In this document: positions 7,312 to 15,046 of the stretch, one piece after another | Numbering within the stretch: the stretch's first letter is position 1 | How the letters are laid out: every line of letters begins with the position of its first letter | Source of the DNA: UBA4615 sp044368415 | Lineage (GTDB): Bacteria > Pseudomonadota > Gammaproteobacteria > Burkholderiales > Burkholderiaceae_E | Direction: 5' to 3' | Assembly (NCBI GenBank): GCA_044368415.1 | Contig: JBIPLJ010000003.1 | Coordinates: 69,005 to 133,004, forward strand | Length of the DNA: 64,000 nt | Made by a program: the position numbers and the translations under genes | Notes under the pieces: model-generated | Told to the model about the DNA's origin: nothing | The model's input: only the letters and a program-made list of their open reading frames with translations | Databases searched by the model: none

Positions 7312-8856
7312 GACCTCGTGATCCGCAACGCCGACGTCGTTGACGGCAGCGGCGCGCCGCGCTTTCGCGCCGATGTCGCCGTACGCGGCGACCGCATCGA
7401 CGCGGTGCTGCGCCACGACGAGCCGGCGCTTGCCGTGGTGCGCGGGCGCCTCGAGATCGACGCGGGCGGGCGCGTGCTCGCCCCGGGCTTCATCGACGTC
7501 CACACACACGACGACACCGCCCTCATTGCGCAGCCCGAGATGGCGATGAAGGCGAGCCAGGGCGTGACCACGGTCGTCTGCGGCAACTGCGGCGCGAGCG
7601 CGGCGCCGGTGCTGCGCCCCGAGGTCTCATCCGCGCTGCTCTCGCTGATCGTGCGCGACCCGGCGCACGCGGCGCCCGACTTCGCGTCGTTCGCGGCCCG
7701 CATCGAGGCCGCGCGGCCGGCGCTCAACGGCGCCTTCCTGATCGGGCACTCGACACTGCGTGCCTCGGTGATGGGCGACGACCTCGCACGCGCCGCGACC
7801 GACGAGGAGATCGAGCGGATGCGCCTGCTGCTCGATACCTGCCTCGAGCAGGGCGCGATCGGGCTGTCGAGCGGCCTGTTCTATCCGCCGGCGGCCGCGG
7901 CCACCACCGACGAGGTGGCCCGCATCGCCGAGCCGCTCGGGCGACACGGGGGCGTCTACACCGCGCACATGCGCGACGAGGGTGATCACGTGCTCGCGTC
8001 GATGGACGAGACCTTCGAGATCGGCCGCCGCGCGGGCGCATCCGTCGTGGTGTCCCACCACAAGTGCGCCGGCCGCGCGAACTTCGGCCGCATGCGCGAG
8101 ACGCTGCCCCGGATGGACGCGGCGCGCGCCGCGCAGCCGGTCGCCTTCGACGTCTATCCGTACACCGCGAGCTCGACGATCCTGCATCCGGACATGATCG
8201 AGCGTGCCGAGCGCGTGCTGGTCACCTGGTCCGACACAGTGGACGGTGTCGCCGGCCGCGACCTCGCCGACATCGCCGCCGACTGGGGCGTGGACGCCCG
8301 CGAGGCCGCACGCCGCCTGCAGCCGGCCGGCGCGATCTACTTCACGATGGCCGAGGCTGACGTGCGCGCCGCGCTCGCCCATCCGGGCGCGATGATCGGC
8401 TCCGACGGCCTGCCCTTCGACGCGCATCCGCACCCGCGGCTGTGGGGCACCTTCCCACGGGTGCTCGGGCACTACTGCCGCGAGCTGCGGCTGTTCCCCC
8501 TCGAGGACGCGGTACATCGGATGACCGGGCTGTCGGCGACCACTTTCGGGCTGGCCGGGCGCGGCTTCGTGCGCGAGGGTCTGTTCGCGGACCTGTGCGT
8601 GTTCGATGCCGAGACGGTCATCGACCGCGCCGACTTCGCAAGCCCCTGCCTGCCCTCGACCGGCATCGACACGGTGATCGTCAACGGCGTGCCGGTCTGG
8701 TTCAATGGCGCGCCCACCGGCGAGCGCCCGGGCCGCGTGCTGCGCCGGCAAGCGCCGCGCGCAGGCGCAGGAACGGGCGACGAAGGGGGCGACGAAGCAA
8801 GCGCAGGATCTGACGCCATGCCGGCCGCAGGACCGGTCGGGGGGCCGGCCCACTGA
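7297..8856 (+). CDS. N-acyl-D-amino-acid deacylase family amidohydrolase (D-aminoacylase type)
   Basis: Zinc amidohydrolase expected to hydrolyse N-acyl-D-amino acids or related N-acyl amides in the cytoplasm. Family marks: LAPGFIDVHTHDD (HxH metal ligands), VVCGNCGASAAP (metal-bridging Cys), LSSGLFYPP, YTAHMRDEGDHV, VVSHHKCAG, GSDGLPFDAHPHPRLWGTFPRVLGHY and a C-terminal GLFADLCVFD. Length is 519 residues; the last 40 are Gly/Ala/Asp-rich and look dispensable. The ATG sits inside a 14-bp tandem repeat array. The downstream DUF808 gene follows after 23 bp, so the two may be co-transcribed. True substrate specificity cannot be read from sequence. Confidence 0.85.
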   Translation: MTPTHDLVIRNADVVDGSGAPRFRADVAVRGDRIDAVLRHDEPALAVVRGRLEIDAGGRVLAPGFIDVHTHDDTALIAQPEMAMKASQGVTTVVCGNCGASAAPVLRPEVSSALLSLIVRDPAHAAPDFASFAARIEAARPALNGAFLIGHSTLRASVMGDDLARAATDEEIERMRLLLDTCLEQGAIGLSSGLFYPPAAAATTDEVARIAEPLGRHGGVYTAHMRDEGDHVLASMDETFEIGRRAGASVVVSHHKCAGRANFGRMRETLPRMDAARAAQPVAFDVYPYTASSTILHPDMIERAERVLVTWSDTVDGVAGRDLADIAADWGVDAREAARRLQPAGAIYFTMAEADVRAALAHPGAMIGSDGLPFDAHPHPRLWGTFPRVLGHYCRELRLFPLEDAVHRMTGLSATTFGLAGRGFVREGLFADLCVFDAETVIDRADFASPCLPSTGIDTVIVNGVPVWFNGAPTGERPGRVLRRQAPRAGAGTGDEGGDEASAGSDAMPAAGPVGGPAH

Positions 8857-8879
8857 GCGCGCGGACCGGGACCCCGACC

Positions 8880-9815
8880 ATGGCCGGCGCCAGCCTGCTC
8901 GCACTGTTGGACGACATCACGTCGATCCTGGACGACGTGGCGACGATGACCAAGGTCGCCACGAAGAAGACCGCCGGCGTGCTCGGCGACGACCTCGCGC
9001 TGAACGCGCAGCAGGTCAGCGGCGTCAGGGCCGATCGCGAGCTGCCGGTGGTGTGGGCGGTGGCGAAAGGCTCGCTTCGCAACAAGCTGGTACTCGTGCC
9101 CGCGGCGGTCGCGATCAGCGCACTGGCTCCCTGGGCAGTGGCGCCGCTGCTGATGGCCGGTGGGCTGTACTTGGTCTACGAGGGCGTCGAGAAGCTCGCG
9201 CACCACCGGACTTCGAAGAGCGCGTGCGACACGCCCCCCCACGAGGTGCCTGCACCTGCGACGGGCGAACCACAGACCGACCCGGCCGCGCTCGAGCGCG
9301 CCAAGATCGCGGGCGCCGTCCGAACCGATTTTGTGCTGTCGGCCGAGATCATTGTGATCGCGCTGGGCACGGTCGCCGATGCACCGCTCGGCACCCGCGT
9401 GGCGGTGCTCGCCGCCATCGGCCTGCTGATGACGGTATTCGTCTACGGTCTGGTCGCGGGGATCGTCAAGCTCGACGACGGCGGCCTGGCGCTCACCCGG
9501 CGGACCGGCGCCCGCGCGTTCGATGACGCGCTGCGTGCGCTCGGCCGCGGCATCCTGCGTGCCGCGCCCTGGATGATGCGCGGACTGTCGATCGCAGGCA
9601 CCGCGGCGATGTTCCTCGTCGGAGGCGGCATCCTCGTGCACGGCCTGCCGTGGCTGCACCATGCGGTCGAGGCGGCCGCCGGCGCGGTCGAGGCCGCTGC
9701 CCCATGGGCCGGGACGGTGGTGCGCGCGCTGCTGCAGGCCGCGGTCGGCCTCGTCGCCGGTGGGCTGGCGCTGGCAGTCGCCGTGCTGGCGAGGCGGGGG
9801 CTGCGCGGGCGCTGA
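8880..9815 (+). CDS. DUF808 inner-membrane protein (YedI-like)
   Basis: A 311-residue membrane protein recognised from its N-terminus: LLALLDDITSILDDVATMTKVATKKTAGVLGDDLALNA is the hallmark of DUF808/YedI. Hydrophobic segments lie near residues 70-100, 145-200 and 235-265, and a last one sits at the C-terminus (AAVGLVAGGLALAVAVLA). The family is widespread in proteobacteria with no established biochemical role. It starts 23 bp after the D-aminoacylase gene. The stop codon lies inside a 17-bp direct repeat (9811-9827 and 9828-9844). Confidence 0.88.
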   Translation: MAGASLLALLDDITSILDDVATMTKVATKKTAGVLGDDLALNAQQVSGVRADRELPVVWAVAKGSLRNKLVLVPAAVAISALAPWAVAPLLMAGGLYLVYEGVEKLAHHRTSKSACDTPPHEVPAPATGEPQTDPAALERAKIAGAVRTDFVLSAEIIVIALGTVADAPLGTRVAVLAAIGLLMTVFVYGLVAGIVKLDDGGLALTRRTGARAFDDALRALGRGILRAAPWMMRGLSIAGTAAMFLVGGGILVHGLPWLHHAVEAAAGAVEAAAPWAGTVVRALLQAAVGLVAGGLALAVAVLARRGLRGR

Positions 9816-9844
9816 GGGCCGGCGGACGCTGAGGGCCGGCGGGG
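9811..9844. repeat. 17-bp direct repeat at the DUF808 stop codon
   Basis: Two nearly identical 17-bp units starting GCTGAGGGCCGGCGG lie head to tail at 9811 and 9828. The first contains the TGA stop of the DUF808 gene. No further function is apparent. Confidence 0.75.
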
Positions 9845-9938
9845 CCGCGGTCGGCACCTCGGCCGGCACCGGCCCGGCGCGACCGCGCCGAATTCACCCT
9901 GACTTGCAGCACCTCGACACGCGGCTTACCGTATCGCT

Positions 9939-10883
9939 ATGACCGACGCTCCGCTCCGCACCCACCGATTCGACGCACTGCGGCCCGGCCCGCGACTGAT
10001 CCTGCTGGGCGGCGTGCACGGCAACGAGACCAGTGGCAGCATCGCGCTCACGCGGCTCGTCGCCGCAATTGACTCGGGCGAGATCGCGCTCGAGCGCGGC
10101 ACGCTGACCGTCGTGCCGGTCGCCAACCCGCTGGCGCACGCACATCGGCGCCGCGAGGGCGACCGCAACCTGAACCGCATGCTGCGCCCGACCGCGGTTC
10201 CGCGCGACCATGAGGACCGGATCGCCAACCGGCTGTGCCCGCTGCTCGAGGCGCACGACGTGCTGCTCGACCTGCACTCCTTCCACACCGCCGGCGAGCC
10301 GTTCGCGATGATCGGTCCCGAGGACAACGACGGCCCGCTCGAGCCCTTCGCGCAGGCCGCACGCGAGCAGGCGCTCGCGCTCGCGCTGGGTGCGCCGCGG
10401 CTCGTCGAGGGCTGGCTCGACACCTACGCGCGCGGGGTGCGCCGGCGGGCCGCTCATGGCGCGCCGGGCGCAGACCCCGAGTACGGCGTCGGCACGACCG
10501 AATACATGCGCTCGCGCGGGGGCTGCGCGATCACCCTCGAATGCGGGCAGCACGACGATCCGGCAGCGCCCGCCTTCGCTTTGCAGGCCGCGCTGCGCGC
10601 GCTCGCGCACCTCGGAATCGCCGCCCCGGCGGTCGCGCCCGCGAGCGCGCCGCGCGAGGTGCTGCGGCTGGTGGAGGTGTTCGATCGCGAGCACGCCGAC
10701 GACCGGCTGGCCCGCGCATGGAAGAGCTTCGAGGCGGTGCGCGCCGGCGAGCCGATCGGCCTGCGGCGCGACGGCAGTCCGATGGCCGCGCCCGCAGACG
10801 GGTTCGTGGTCTTCCCGAACCCGAACGCGGCGTCCGGGGCCGAGTGGTTCTACTTCGCGGTGCCGAGCGCGCGGCGGCTCTGA
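9939..10883 (+). CDS. Succinylglutamate desuccinylase/aspartoacylase family protein
   Basis: Zinc-dependent deacylase or carboxypeptidase-like enzyme of the AstE/ASPA (M14-related) family, 314 residues. The metal-binding GGVHGNETSG motif gives H27 and E30; a third ligand is expected in LLDLHSFHTAGEPF. Arg/Asn substrate contacts are suggested by GDRNLNRML. The C-terminal region ending GFVVFPNPNAASGAEWFYFAV resembles the beta domain of the family. No ast operon or other arginine-catabolism genes adjoin it, so it should not be called AstE; the acyl substrate is unknown. The preceding 123 bp contain a 17-bp duplication and no obvious promoter. Confidence 0.82.
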   Translation: MTDAPLRTHRFDALRPGPRLILLGGVHGNETSGSIALTRLVAAIDSGEIALERGTLTVVPVANPLAHAHRRREGDRNLNRMLRPTAVPRDHEDRIANRLCPLLEAHDVLLDLHSFHTAGEPFAMIGPEDNDGPLEPFAQAAREQALALALGAPRLVEGWLDTYARGVRRRAAHGAPGADPEYGVGTTEYMRSRGGCAITLECGQHDDPAAPAFALQAALRALAHLGIAAPAVAPASAPREVLRLVEVFDREHADDRLARAWKSFEAVRAGEPIGLRRDGSPMAAPADGFVVFPNPNAASGAEWFYFAVPSARRL

Positions 10884-11034
10884 GCGCGCCGACTCGCGAT
10901 CGGCGCACCGCCTTGCGGCACGTCAGGACCCGGGAGGCCGGGCGAGTGCCCGACCCCGTGGCGCGGCGTTCCGCGGCGGATGGAACCAGACCCCGTATGC
11001 TCCGGCCCTCACCTTTCCACGCCCGAGGCGACCG

Positions 11035-11634
11035 ATGAAGCTCCGGATGGCCGAGAACTCGCTGTTCGCGATCCTGCTGCGCAAGCCCTGGTGGGTCAGC
11101 GCGCTGACCGCGCTCGCGCTGATCGCCTTCGCCCGCTTCGGCGTGCCCGCCGCCTACTTCGTGTTTGCGCTGCCGATCGCGCTGCCCTTCATCGTCATCG
11201 CCTGCATCACCGGCTGGCGCACGCTGCAGGCGCCGAGCGCCTCGCATGTGGCGGCGACCGAACAGGCGGTGCGCGCGATGGGCGCGGCCGAGTTCGGCGC
11301 GGCGCTCGAGCAGGCCTGGACCCGCGAGGGCTGGCAGGTGGCCCGGACCGAGGAGGGCGGCGCCGACTTCGCGCTCACCCAGGGCTGGCGGCGCAGCGTC
11401 GCGTCGTTCCGGCGCTGGAAGGTCGCACGCACCGGCATCGAGCCGCTGCGCGAGCTCGCCGCCGCGCGCGAGCGGGCCGAGGCGCACGATGCCCTGTACG
11501 TCGCGGTCGGCGAGGTCAGCGAGCAGGCGCTCGCGTTCGCGCAAACCAACAAGATTCGGATCCTGCGCGCCGAGGACCTCGCCCGGCTGCTGCCGCCGCC
11601 GGGCAACGCCCTCCTCAGGCGCTTCTCCGGCTGA
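11035..11634 (+). CDS. Membrane-anchored restriction-endonuclease-fold protein (Mrr-like domain), probably catalytically degenerate
   Basis: 199 residues: two N-terminal membrane helices (about 20-34 and 38-60), a short linker, and a cytoplasmic Mrr_cat-like domain (about 85-195). The domain shows the conserved AALEQAWTREGWQVART helix, the acidic GADFAL, and the later HDALYVAVGE and NKIRILRAEDLARLL elements. Homologues I recall in Burkholderiales carry a cysteine-lysine step (SCKRWK) as the catalytic lysine. Here that position reads SFRRWK, so lysine is replaced by arginine. I infer loss of nuclease activity or a non-nuclease role. The ATG at 11035 gives MKLRMAENSLF; an in-frame ATG four codons later is an alternative. 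A fragment of the LacI-like pseudogene overlaps its 3' end. Confidence 0.7.
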   Translation: MKLRMAENSLFAILLRKPWWVSALTALALIAFARFGVPAAYFVFALPIALPFIVIACITGWRTLQAPSASHVAATEQAVRAMGAAEFGAALEQAWTREGWQVARTEEGGADFALTQGWRRSVASFRRWKVARTGIEPLRELAAARERAEAHDALYVAVGEVSEQALAFAQTNKIRILRAEDLARLLPPPGNALLRRFSG

Positions 11635-12065
11635 TCACCTCGAAGCCGAGGCCATGCGTGGCGCGATCGAGCAGCGCCTCGGCCGCACGCTCGCCGGAGG
11701 CGATCGTCATGCCGAGCCCGTCGAGCGTCGCCACGTTCTGCTCGAGTGCGAGCCCGGCCATCGCGGCGCGGTAGCCGGACAGACGCTGCGCCGCCCGCTG
11801 TTCGATGCCGGGCGGCCTGCCGACGAAGGTGATCCGCCGGCAGCGGCCGCGCCCGCCGCAGCCTGCGCACTCCCCGCGCATGGTGCGTGCCGGTCAGCAC
11901 GACCGCGACCGGCTGCCGCCCCCGCTGCGTCCGCAGGATCGCCGTCCCGGCCTCGACCGTGGCATGCACCCGCTCCCGTACTTCGGCCGACACCCGCTCG
12001 GGCGTGCGCAGCGCTCGCGAGAGGGTGATGGTGCCCACGCCCGCCCGCGCAGCGATGTCGGCCAT
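11615..12065 (-). pseudogene. Decayed LacI-family regulator (gluconate-type)
   Basis: The first 40 codons from the ATG at 12065 encode a good LacI helix-turn-helix: ADIAARAGVGTITLSRALRTPERVSAEVRERV. The frame then jumps to fragments of the ligand-binding domain: VVLTGTHHAR in the same frame, then in another frame RRITFVGRPPGIEQRAAQRLSGYRAAM and further pieces, ending at a stop at 11615 inside the neighbouring gene. Family members run about 330-340 residues; only about 150 are represented, with two internal deletions and a frameshift. The mix of motifs suggests the gluconate-utilisation branch of LacI. No gluconate genes are nearby. Confidence 0.7.
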
Positions 12066-12360
12066 CCCGGGCGGGACGCCCGACGCGCGGCGGCCCACCG
12101 CGGCCTGCGGCAGCAGGTGGTACGCAGTGACGCTCGGGGCGGTTCACTGCGCGCGCATCGACGACACAACCGGTGGGCACGTCGCGCAGCGACTCGACCA
12201 GGGTGGCGTGCGAAAGGCACCGCGTTGGTCTCCGGCACCTCGATGCGGTACCCTGCCAGCCGTCGTCCGAAGCGGTCCGCTCAACAGACCCACGACGCCT
12301 TCCCACCCGACACCGGTCCATGATGCGTCGTCCAGCGTGCCGCCCGCGGCCAAGATTTCC
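12066..12360. other. Stretch without a recognisable gene
   Basis: Between the pseudogene's helix-turn-helix start and the methyltransferase start there are about 295 bp with several open frames, none with a family signature or plausible ribosome site. It may hold further debris from the loss of the LacI regulator and its target gene. I could not identify any fragment with confidence. Confidence 0.5.
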
Positions 12361-13020
12361 GTGAACCGGACAGCGGGCCGACGCGTCGCGTCGCGGGCGC
12401 TGCGCGCGACGCCCCGGCTGCAGCGCGGGCCGCTGCATCGCGGCCGCCTGCACGAGCCCGCCGGCTCGAGCTGGACCTTCTTCCTCGCGTGGATCCGAGA
12501 ACCGAGGCGCATCGCCGCAATCGCGCCATCGAGCCCGTGGCTGGCCGCCGCCATGACCGCCTCGATCGCCCCGACCTGCGCGCCGGTGATCGAGCTCGGT
12601 CCAGGCACCGGCGTGTTCACCGACGCGCTGCTCGAGCGCGGTGTGCCCGAGCACCGTCTCGCGCTGGTGGAGCTCGGCGACGAGTTCCTCGACGCGCTGC
12701 GCGCCCGCTATCCGCGCGCCACGCTCGTGCGCCAGGACGCCTCGCGGCTGGGCTCGCTGCAGTTCTTCGGCGGCGAGCTCGCCGGCGCCGTGGTCAGCGG
12801 CCTGCCGCTGTTGTCGATGCCGCCGGCGCGCGTGCGCCGCGTGCTGCAGGACGCCTTCCTGCGGCTGCGCCCGGATGGCGCCTTCTACCAGTTCACCTAC
12901 GGGTTCCGCTGCCCGGTGCCGAGCCGCCTGCTCGAGCGGCTGGGCCTGAAGGCCACACGCGTCGCGATCGCGCTGCGCAACCTGCCCCCAGCGGCGGTCT
13001 ACCGGATCGAGCGTCGCTGA
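12361..13020 (+). CDS. Class I SAM-dependent methyltransferase, phospholipid N-methyltransferase (PmtA)-like
   Basis: About 219 residues. The N-terminal FFLAWIREPRRIAAIAPSSPWLAAAM resembles the entry segment of bacterial PmtA and rRNA-dimethylase-related proteins. The SAM-binding motif I is VIELGPGTGVFTDALLERG, followed by LALVELGDEFLDALR and VRQDASRL. GLPLLSMPP fills the position of motif IV, and YQFTYGFRCP follows. Such enzymes methylate phosphatidylethanolamine, but related proteins have other lipid or RNA substrates, so the role is an inference. The start is uncertain: I chose GTG 12361; GTG 12337 is in frame, and a shorter form from the ATG at 12553 would lose conserved sequence. It is followed 86 bp later by ppk2, whose Pho box lies between them. 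Confidence 0.68.
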   Translation: MNRTAGRRVASRALRATPRLQRGPLHRGRLHEPAGSSWTFFLAWIREPRRIAAIAPSSPWLAAAMTASIAPTCAPVIELGPGTGVFTDALLERGVPEHRLALVELGDEFLDALRARYPRATLVRQDASRLGSLQFFGGELAGAVVSGLPLLSMPPARVRRVLQDAFLRLRPDGAFYQFTYGFRCPVPSRLLERLGLKATRVAIALRNLPPAAVYRIERR

Positions 13021-13038
13021 GCCGAGGACACCGGCTGC

Positions 13039-13056
13039 CTGTCACGCAACCGTCAT
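13039..13056 (+). promoter_or_regulatory. Pho box upstream of ppk2
   Basis: CTGTCAC-GCAA-CCGTCAT fits the 18-bp PhoB site (two 7-mers, 4-bp spacer, 11-bp period) with one mismatch to CTGTCAY in the second half. It lies 50 bp before the ppk2 ATG, in the same orientation as the gene, and is the expected distance for a PhoB-activated promoter. Confidence 0.75.
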
Positions 13057-13106
13057 CATTGCGAGGCACCTTGGGCGCTCCCGATGCCACAGCCACGCCC
13101 ACCACC

Positions 13107-14027
13107 ATGAGCGCAGATCGCAACATGACACCTGACGACGCCGCGGCCTTCCGGCGCATGCAGGACGACCTGATCGACAGCTACGACGAGGAGCTCGAGC
13201 TCGAGCTCGACGACCGCAACGGCGGCGACGCATCGCTCGGCCCCGACCCCCGGCGCGACGCGCGTCGCGCTTATTTCCGGGAGCTGTTCCGCCTGCAAGG
13301 CGAACTGGTCAAGCTGCAGGACTGGGTCGTCCACGCCAAGCTCAAGGTCGTTGTCATCTTCGAAGGTCGGGATGCGGCCGGAAAGGGCGGCGTGATCAAG
13401 CGCATCACGCAGCGACTGAACCCGCGGATCTGCCGCGTCGCCGCGCTCCCGGCGCCCAACGACCGCGAGCGCACACAGTGGTACTTCCAGCGCTACATCT
13501 CGCACCTGCCCGGGGCCGGCGAGATCGTGCTGTTCGATCGGTCCTGGTACAACCGGGCGGGCGTCGAGCGGGTCATGGGCTTCTGCAGCGACGCCGAGTA
13601 CGAGGAGTTCTTCCGATCGGTGCCGGAGTTCGAGCGCATGCTCGTGCGATCGGGGATCGTGCTGCTCAAGTACTGGTTCTCGATTACCGACGACGAGCAG
13701 CACCTGCGCTTCCTGGGACGCATCCGCGACCCGCTCAAGCAATGGAAGCTGAGCCCGATGGACCTGGAGTCCCGTCGGCTGTGGGAGGCGTACACCCATG
13801 CCAAGGAGACCATGCTCGAGCGTACACACATTCCCGAGGCGCCCTGGTGGGTCGTTCAGGCGGTGGACAAGAAGCGAGCACGGCTCAACTGCATCGCACA
13901 TCTGCTCGAGCAGGTGCCCTACCAGGAGATTGAGCATCCCGAGGTGCGCCTGCCCCCTCGCGAACACAACGACGACTACCAGCGCAGGCCGACTCCGCCC
14001 GAGCTGATCGTGCCCGAGCGCTACTGA
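13107..14027 (+). CDS. ppk2: Polyphosphate kinase 2 (PPK2 family)
   Basis: Transfers phosphate between polyphosphate and nucleotides, most likely ADP to ATP or GDP to GTP. The 306-residue, single-domain size is that of class I PPK2. The Walker A motif is FEGRDAAGKGG, the Walker B LFDRSWYNRAGVE, and KYWFSI, the LSPMDLESRRLWEAY segment and PWWVVQAVDKKRARLNCI complete the family signature. The N-terminus is acidic (DEELELELDD). ATG 13107 (MSADRNM) or 13125 could start it. A Pho box ends 50 bp upstream, placing it in the phosphate-starvation regulon together with phoBR and pstSCAB-phoU. It converges on tRNA-Leu. Confidence 0.92.
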   Translation: MSADRNMTPDDAAAFRRMQDDLIDSYDEELELELDDRNGGDASLGPDPRRDARRAYFRELFRLQGELVKLQDWVVHAKLKVVVIFEGRDAAGKGGVIKRITQRLNPRICRVAALPAPNDRERTQWYFQRYISHLPGAGEIVLFDRSWYNRAGVERVMGFCSDAEYEEFFRSVPEFERMLVRSGIVLLKYWFSITDDEQHLRFLGRIRDPLKQWKLSPMDLESRRLWEAYTHAKETMLERTHIPEAPWWVVQAVDKKRARLNCIAHLLEQVPYQEIEHPEVRLPPREHNDDYQRRPTPPELIVPERY

Positions 14028-14051
14028 CGCGCTAGACGCGCCGCGGCGCTA

Positions 14052-14138
14052 TGGTGCCGGAGGCGGGAATCGAACCCGCACGCCCTTTCGGGCACCGGAT
14101 TTTGAGTCCGGCGCGTCTACCAGTTCCACCACTCCGGC
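14052..14138 (-). tRNA. tRNA-Leu (anticodon CAA)
   Basis: The minus-strand sequence starts GCCGGAGTGGTGGAACTGG and ends CCTCCGGCACCA with an encoded CCA. The acceptor stem GCCGGAG pairs with CTCCGGC. The anticodon arm CCGGA-CTCAAAA-TCCGG presents CAA, decoding UUG. The T-arm is GCGGG-TTCGATT-CCCGC, and a long variable arm (TGCCCGAAAGGGCG) marks a class II tRNA. Total length is 87 nt. A GATAAT hexamer at 14155-14160 on the same strand could be its -10 box. Confidence 0.96.
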
Positions 14139-14270
14139 CAGAGGGCGACACGCAATTATCGGTGAAGGCCGGGGCCGCGGCAATCCACCTGCATCGGTAA
14201 GGGTTTCGAGGCCGGTCGAACAGGACGGTCGCTCGGTGACCTGAGCGGTGCACCACCAGCGGACAGAGCC

Positions 14271-14294
14271 TGCGGACCAAGCCTGCGGTCCGCG
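14271..14294 (-). terminator. Inverted repeat downstream of phoU
   Basis: GCGGACC and GGTCCGC arms are separated by about 9 bases just beyond the phoU stop. There is no T-run after the stem on the minus strand, so it may be an mRNA-protecting stem-loop or weak terminator rather than a classical one. The same sequence also forms a 13-bp direct repeat (AGCCTGCGG twice). Confidence 0.4.
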
Positions 14295-14304
14295 AACCGG
14301 CCGC

Positions 14305-14988
14305 TCAGGAGCTGGCAGGCTCCTGCCGGGCATGCCGCGAGTCCACACCCGAGACCACGTGAACCACGTACTCGGCGATGTTCTTCGCATGGTCGCCGAC
14401 CCGCTCGATCGACTGCACGACAAAGACCAGCGCGAGCGCGCTCGACACCACCTTCGAGTCCTCGCTCATGCGCGTGATGAGCTGGCTGACCAGCTCGTCG
14501 CGCAGCGCATCGACCTCGATGTCGCGCATCGACAGGCGCGCAGCCGCGCCCTCGTCCTGGCGCACGAACGCGTCGATCGCGCTGCGGAGCATCTCGACGA
14601 CGATCTCCGACATCCGCAGGATCGGCTCGAACGGGATCGGCGTCGGCGCACCAACGAACTGCCGCGCCTTGAGCGCGATCTTCTTGGACTCGTCGCCGAC
14701 CCGCTCGAGGTCGTTCATGCTGTGGATCACCGCGACGATTTCGCGCAGGTCCACCGCGATCGGCTGGCGGCGCGCGATCATCTGGTTGCAGCGCAGGTCG
14801 GACTCGAGCTGCAGCTGGTTCACCGCGTGTTCGTCCTCGAGCACCTGCGTGACCCGCTGCAGATCGCCGTCGCGCACCGCGTCGATGGCCCGCACGAGTT
14901 GGCGCTCGACGAGACCGCCCATCATCGAGATGGTGCTGCGCATCCGCTCGATGTCGGTATCGAACTGCTTATTGGTGTGATCGGTCAT
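14305..14988 (-). CDS. phoU: Phosphate-specific transport system accessory protein
   Basis: Negative regulator that links the PstSCAB transporter to PhoR, keeping the Pho regulon off when phosphate is plentiful; also affects phosphate and polyphosphate homeostasis. The 227 residues form two PhoU repeats; each carries the metal-binding-type helix motif, seen as NDLERVGDESKKIA and SIERVGDHAKNIAEY. The start at 14988 (MTDHTNKQFD) has AGGA upstream. It is the last gene of the pst operon, 58 bp after pstB. Confidence 0.95.
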   Translation of the reverse strand: MTDHTNKQFDTDIERMRSTISMMGGLVERQLVRAIDAVRDGDLQRVTQVLEDEHAVNQLQLESDLRCNQMIARRQPIAVDLREIVAVIHSMNDLERVGDESKKIALKARQFVGAPTPIPFEPILRMSEIVVEMLRSAIDAFVRQDEGAAARLSMRDIEVDALRDELVSQLITRMSEDSKVVSSALALVFVVQSIERVGDHAKNIAEYVVHVVSGVDSRHARQEPASS

Positions 14989-15046
14989 CAAGGATCCTAC
15001 GGGTGGCGGCGTAACGGGCCCGGTGGGGCCTGAAGGGTGGCGAGGA

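Noticed and set aside
12066..12360. Possible small genes on either strand beside the LacI remnant
   Set aside because: Several short frames exist but none has a family motif, a ribosome site or consistent composition.
14271..14294. Classical rho-independent terminator after phoU
   Set aside because: A hairpin is present but no T-run follows on the transcribed strand, so it is listed only as a weak terminator-like structure.
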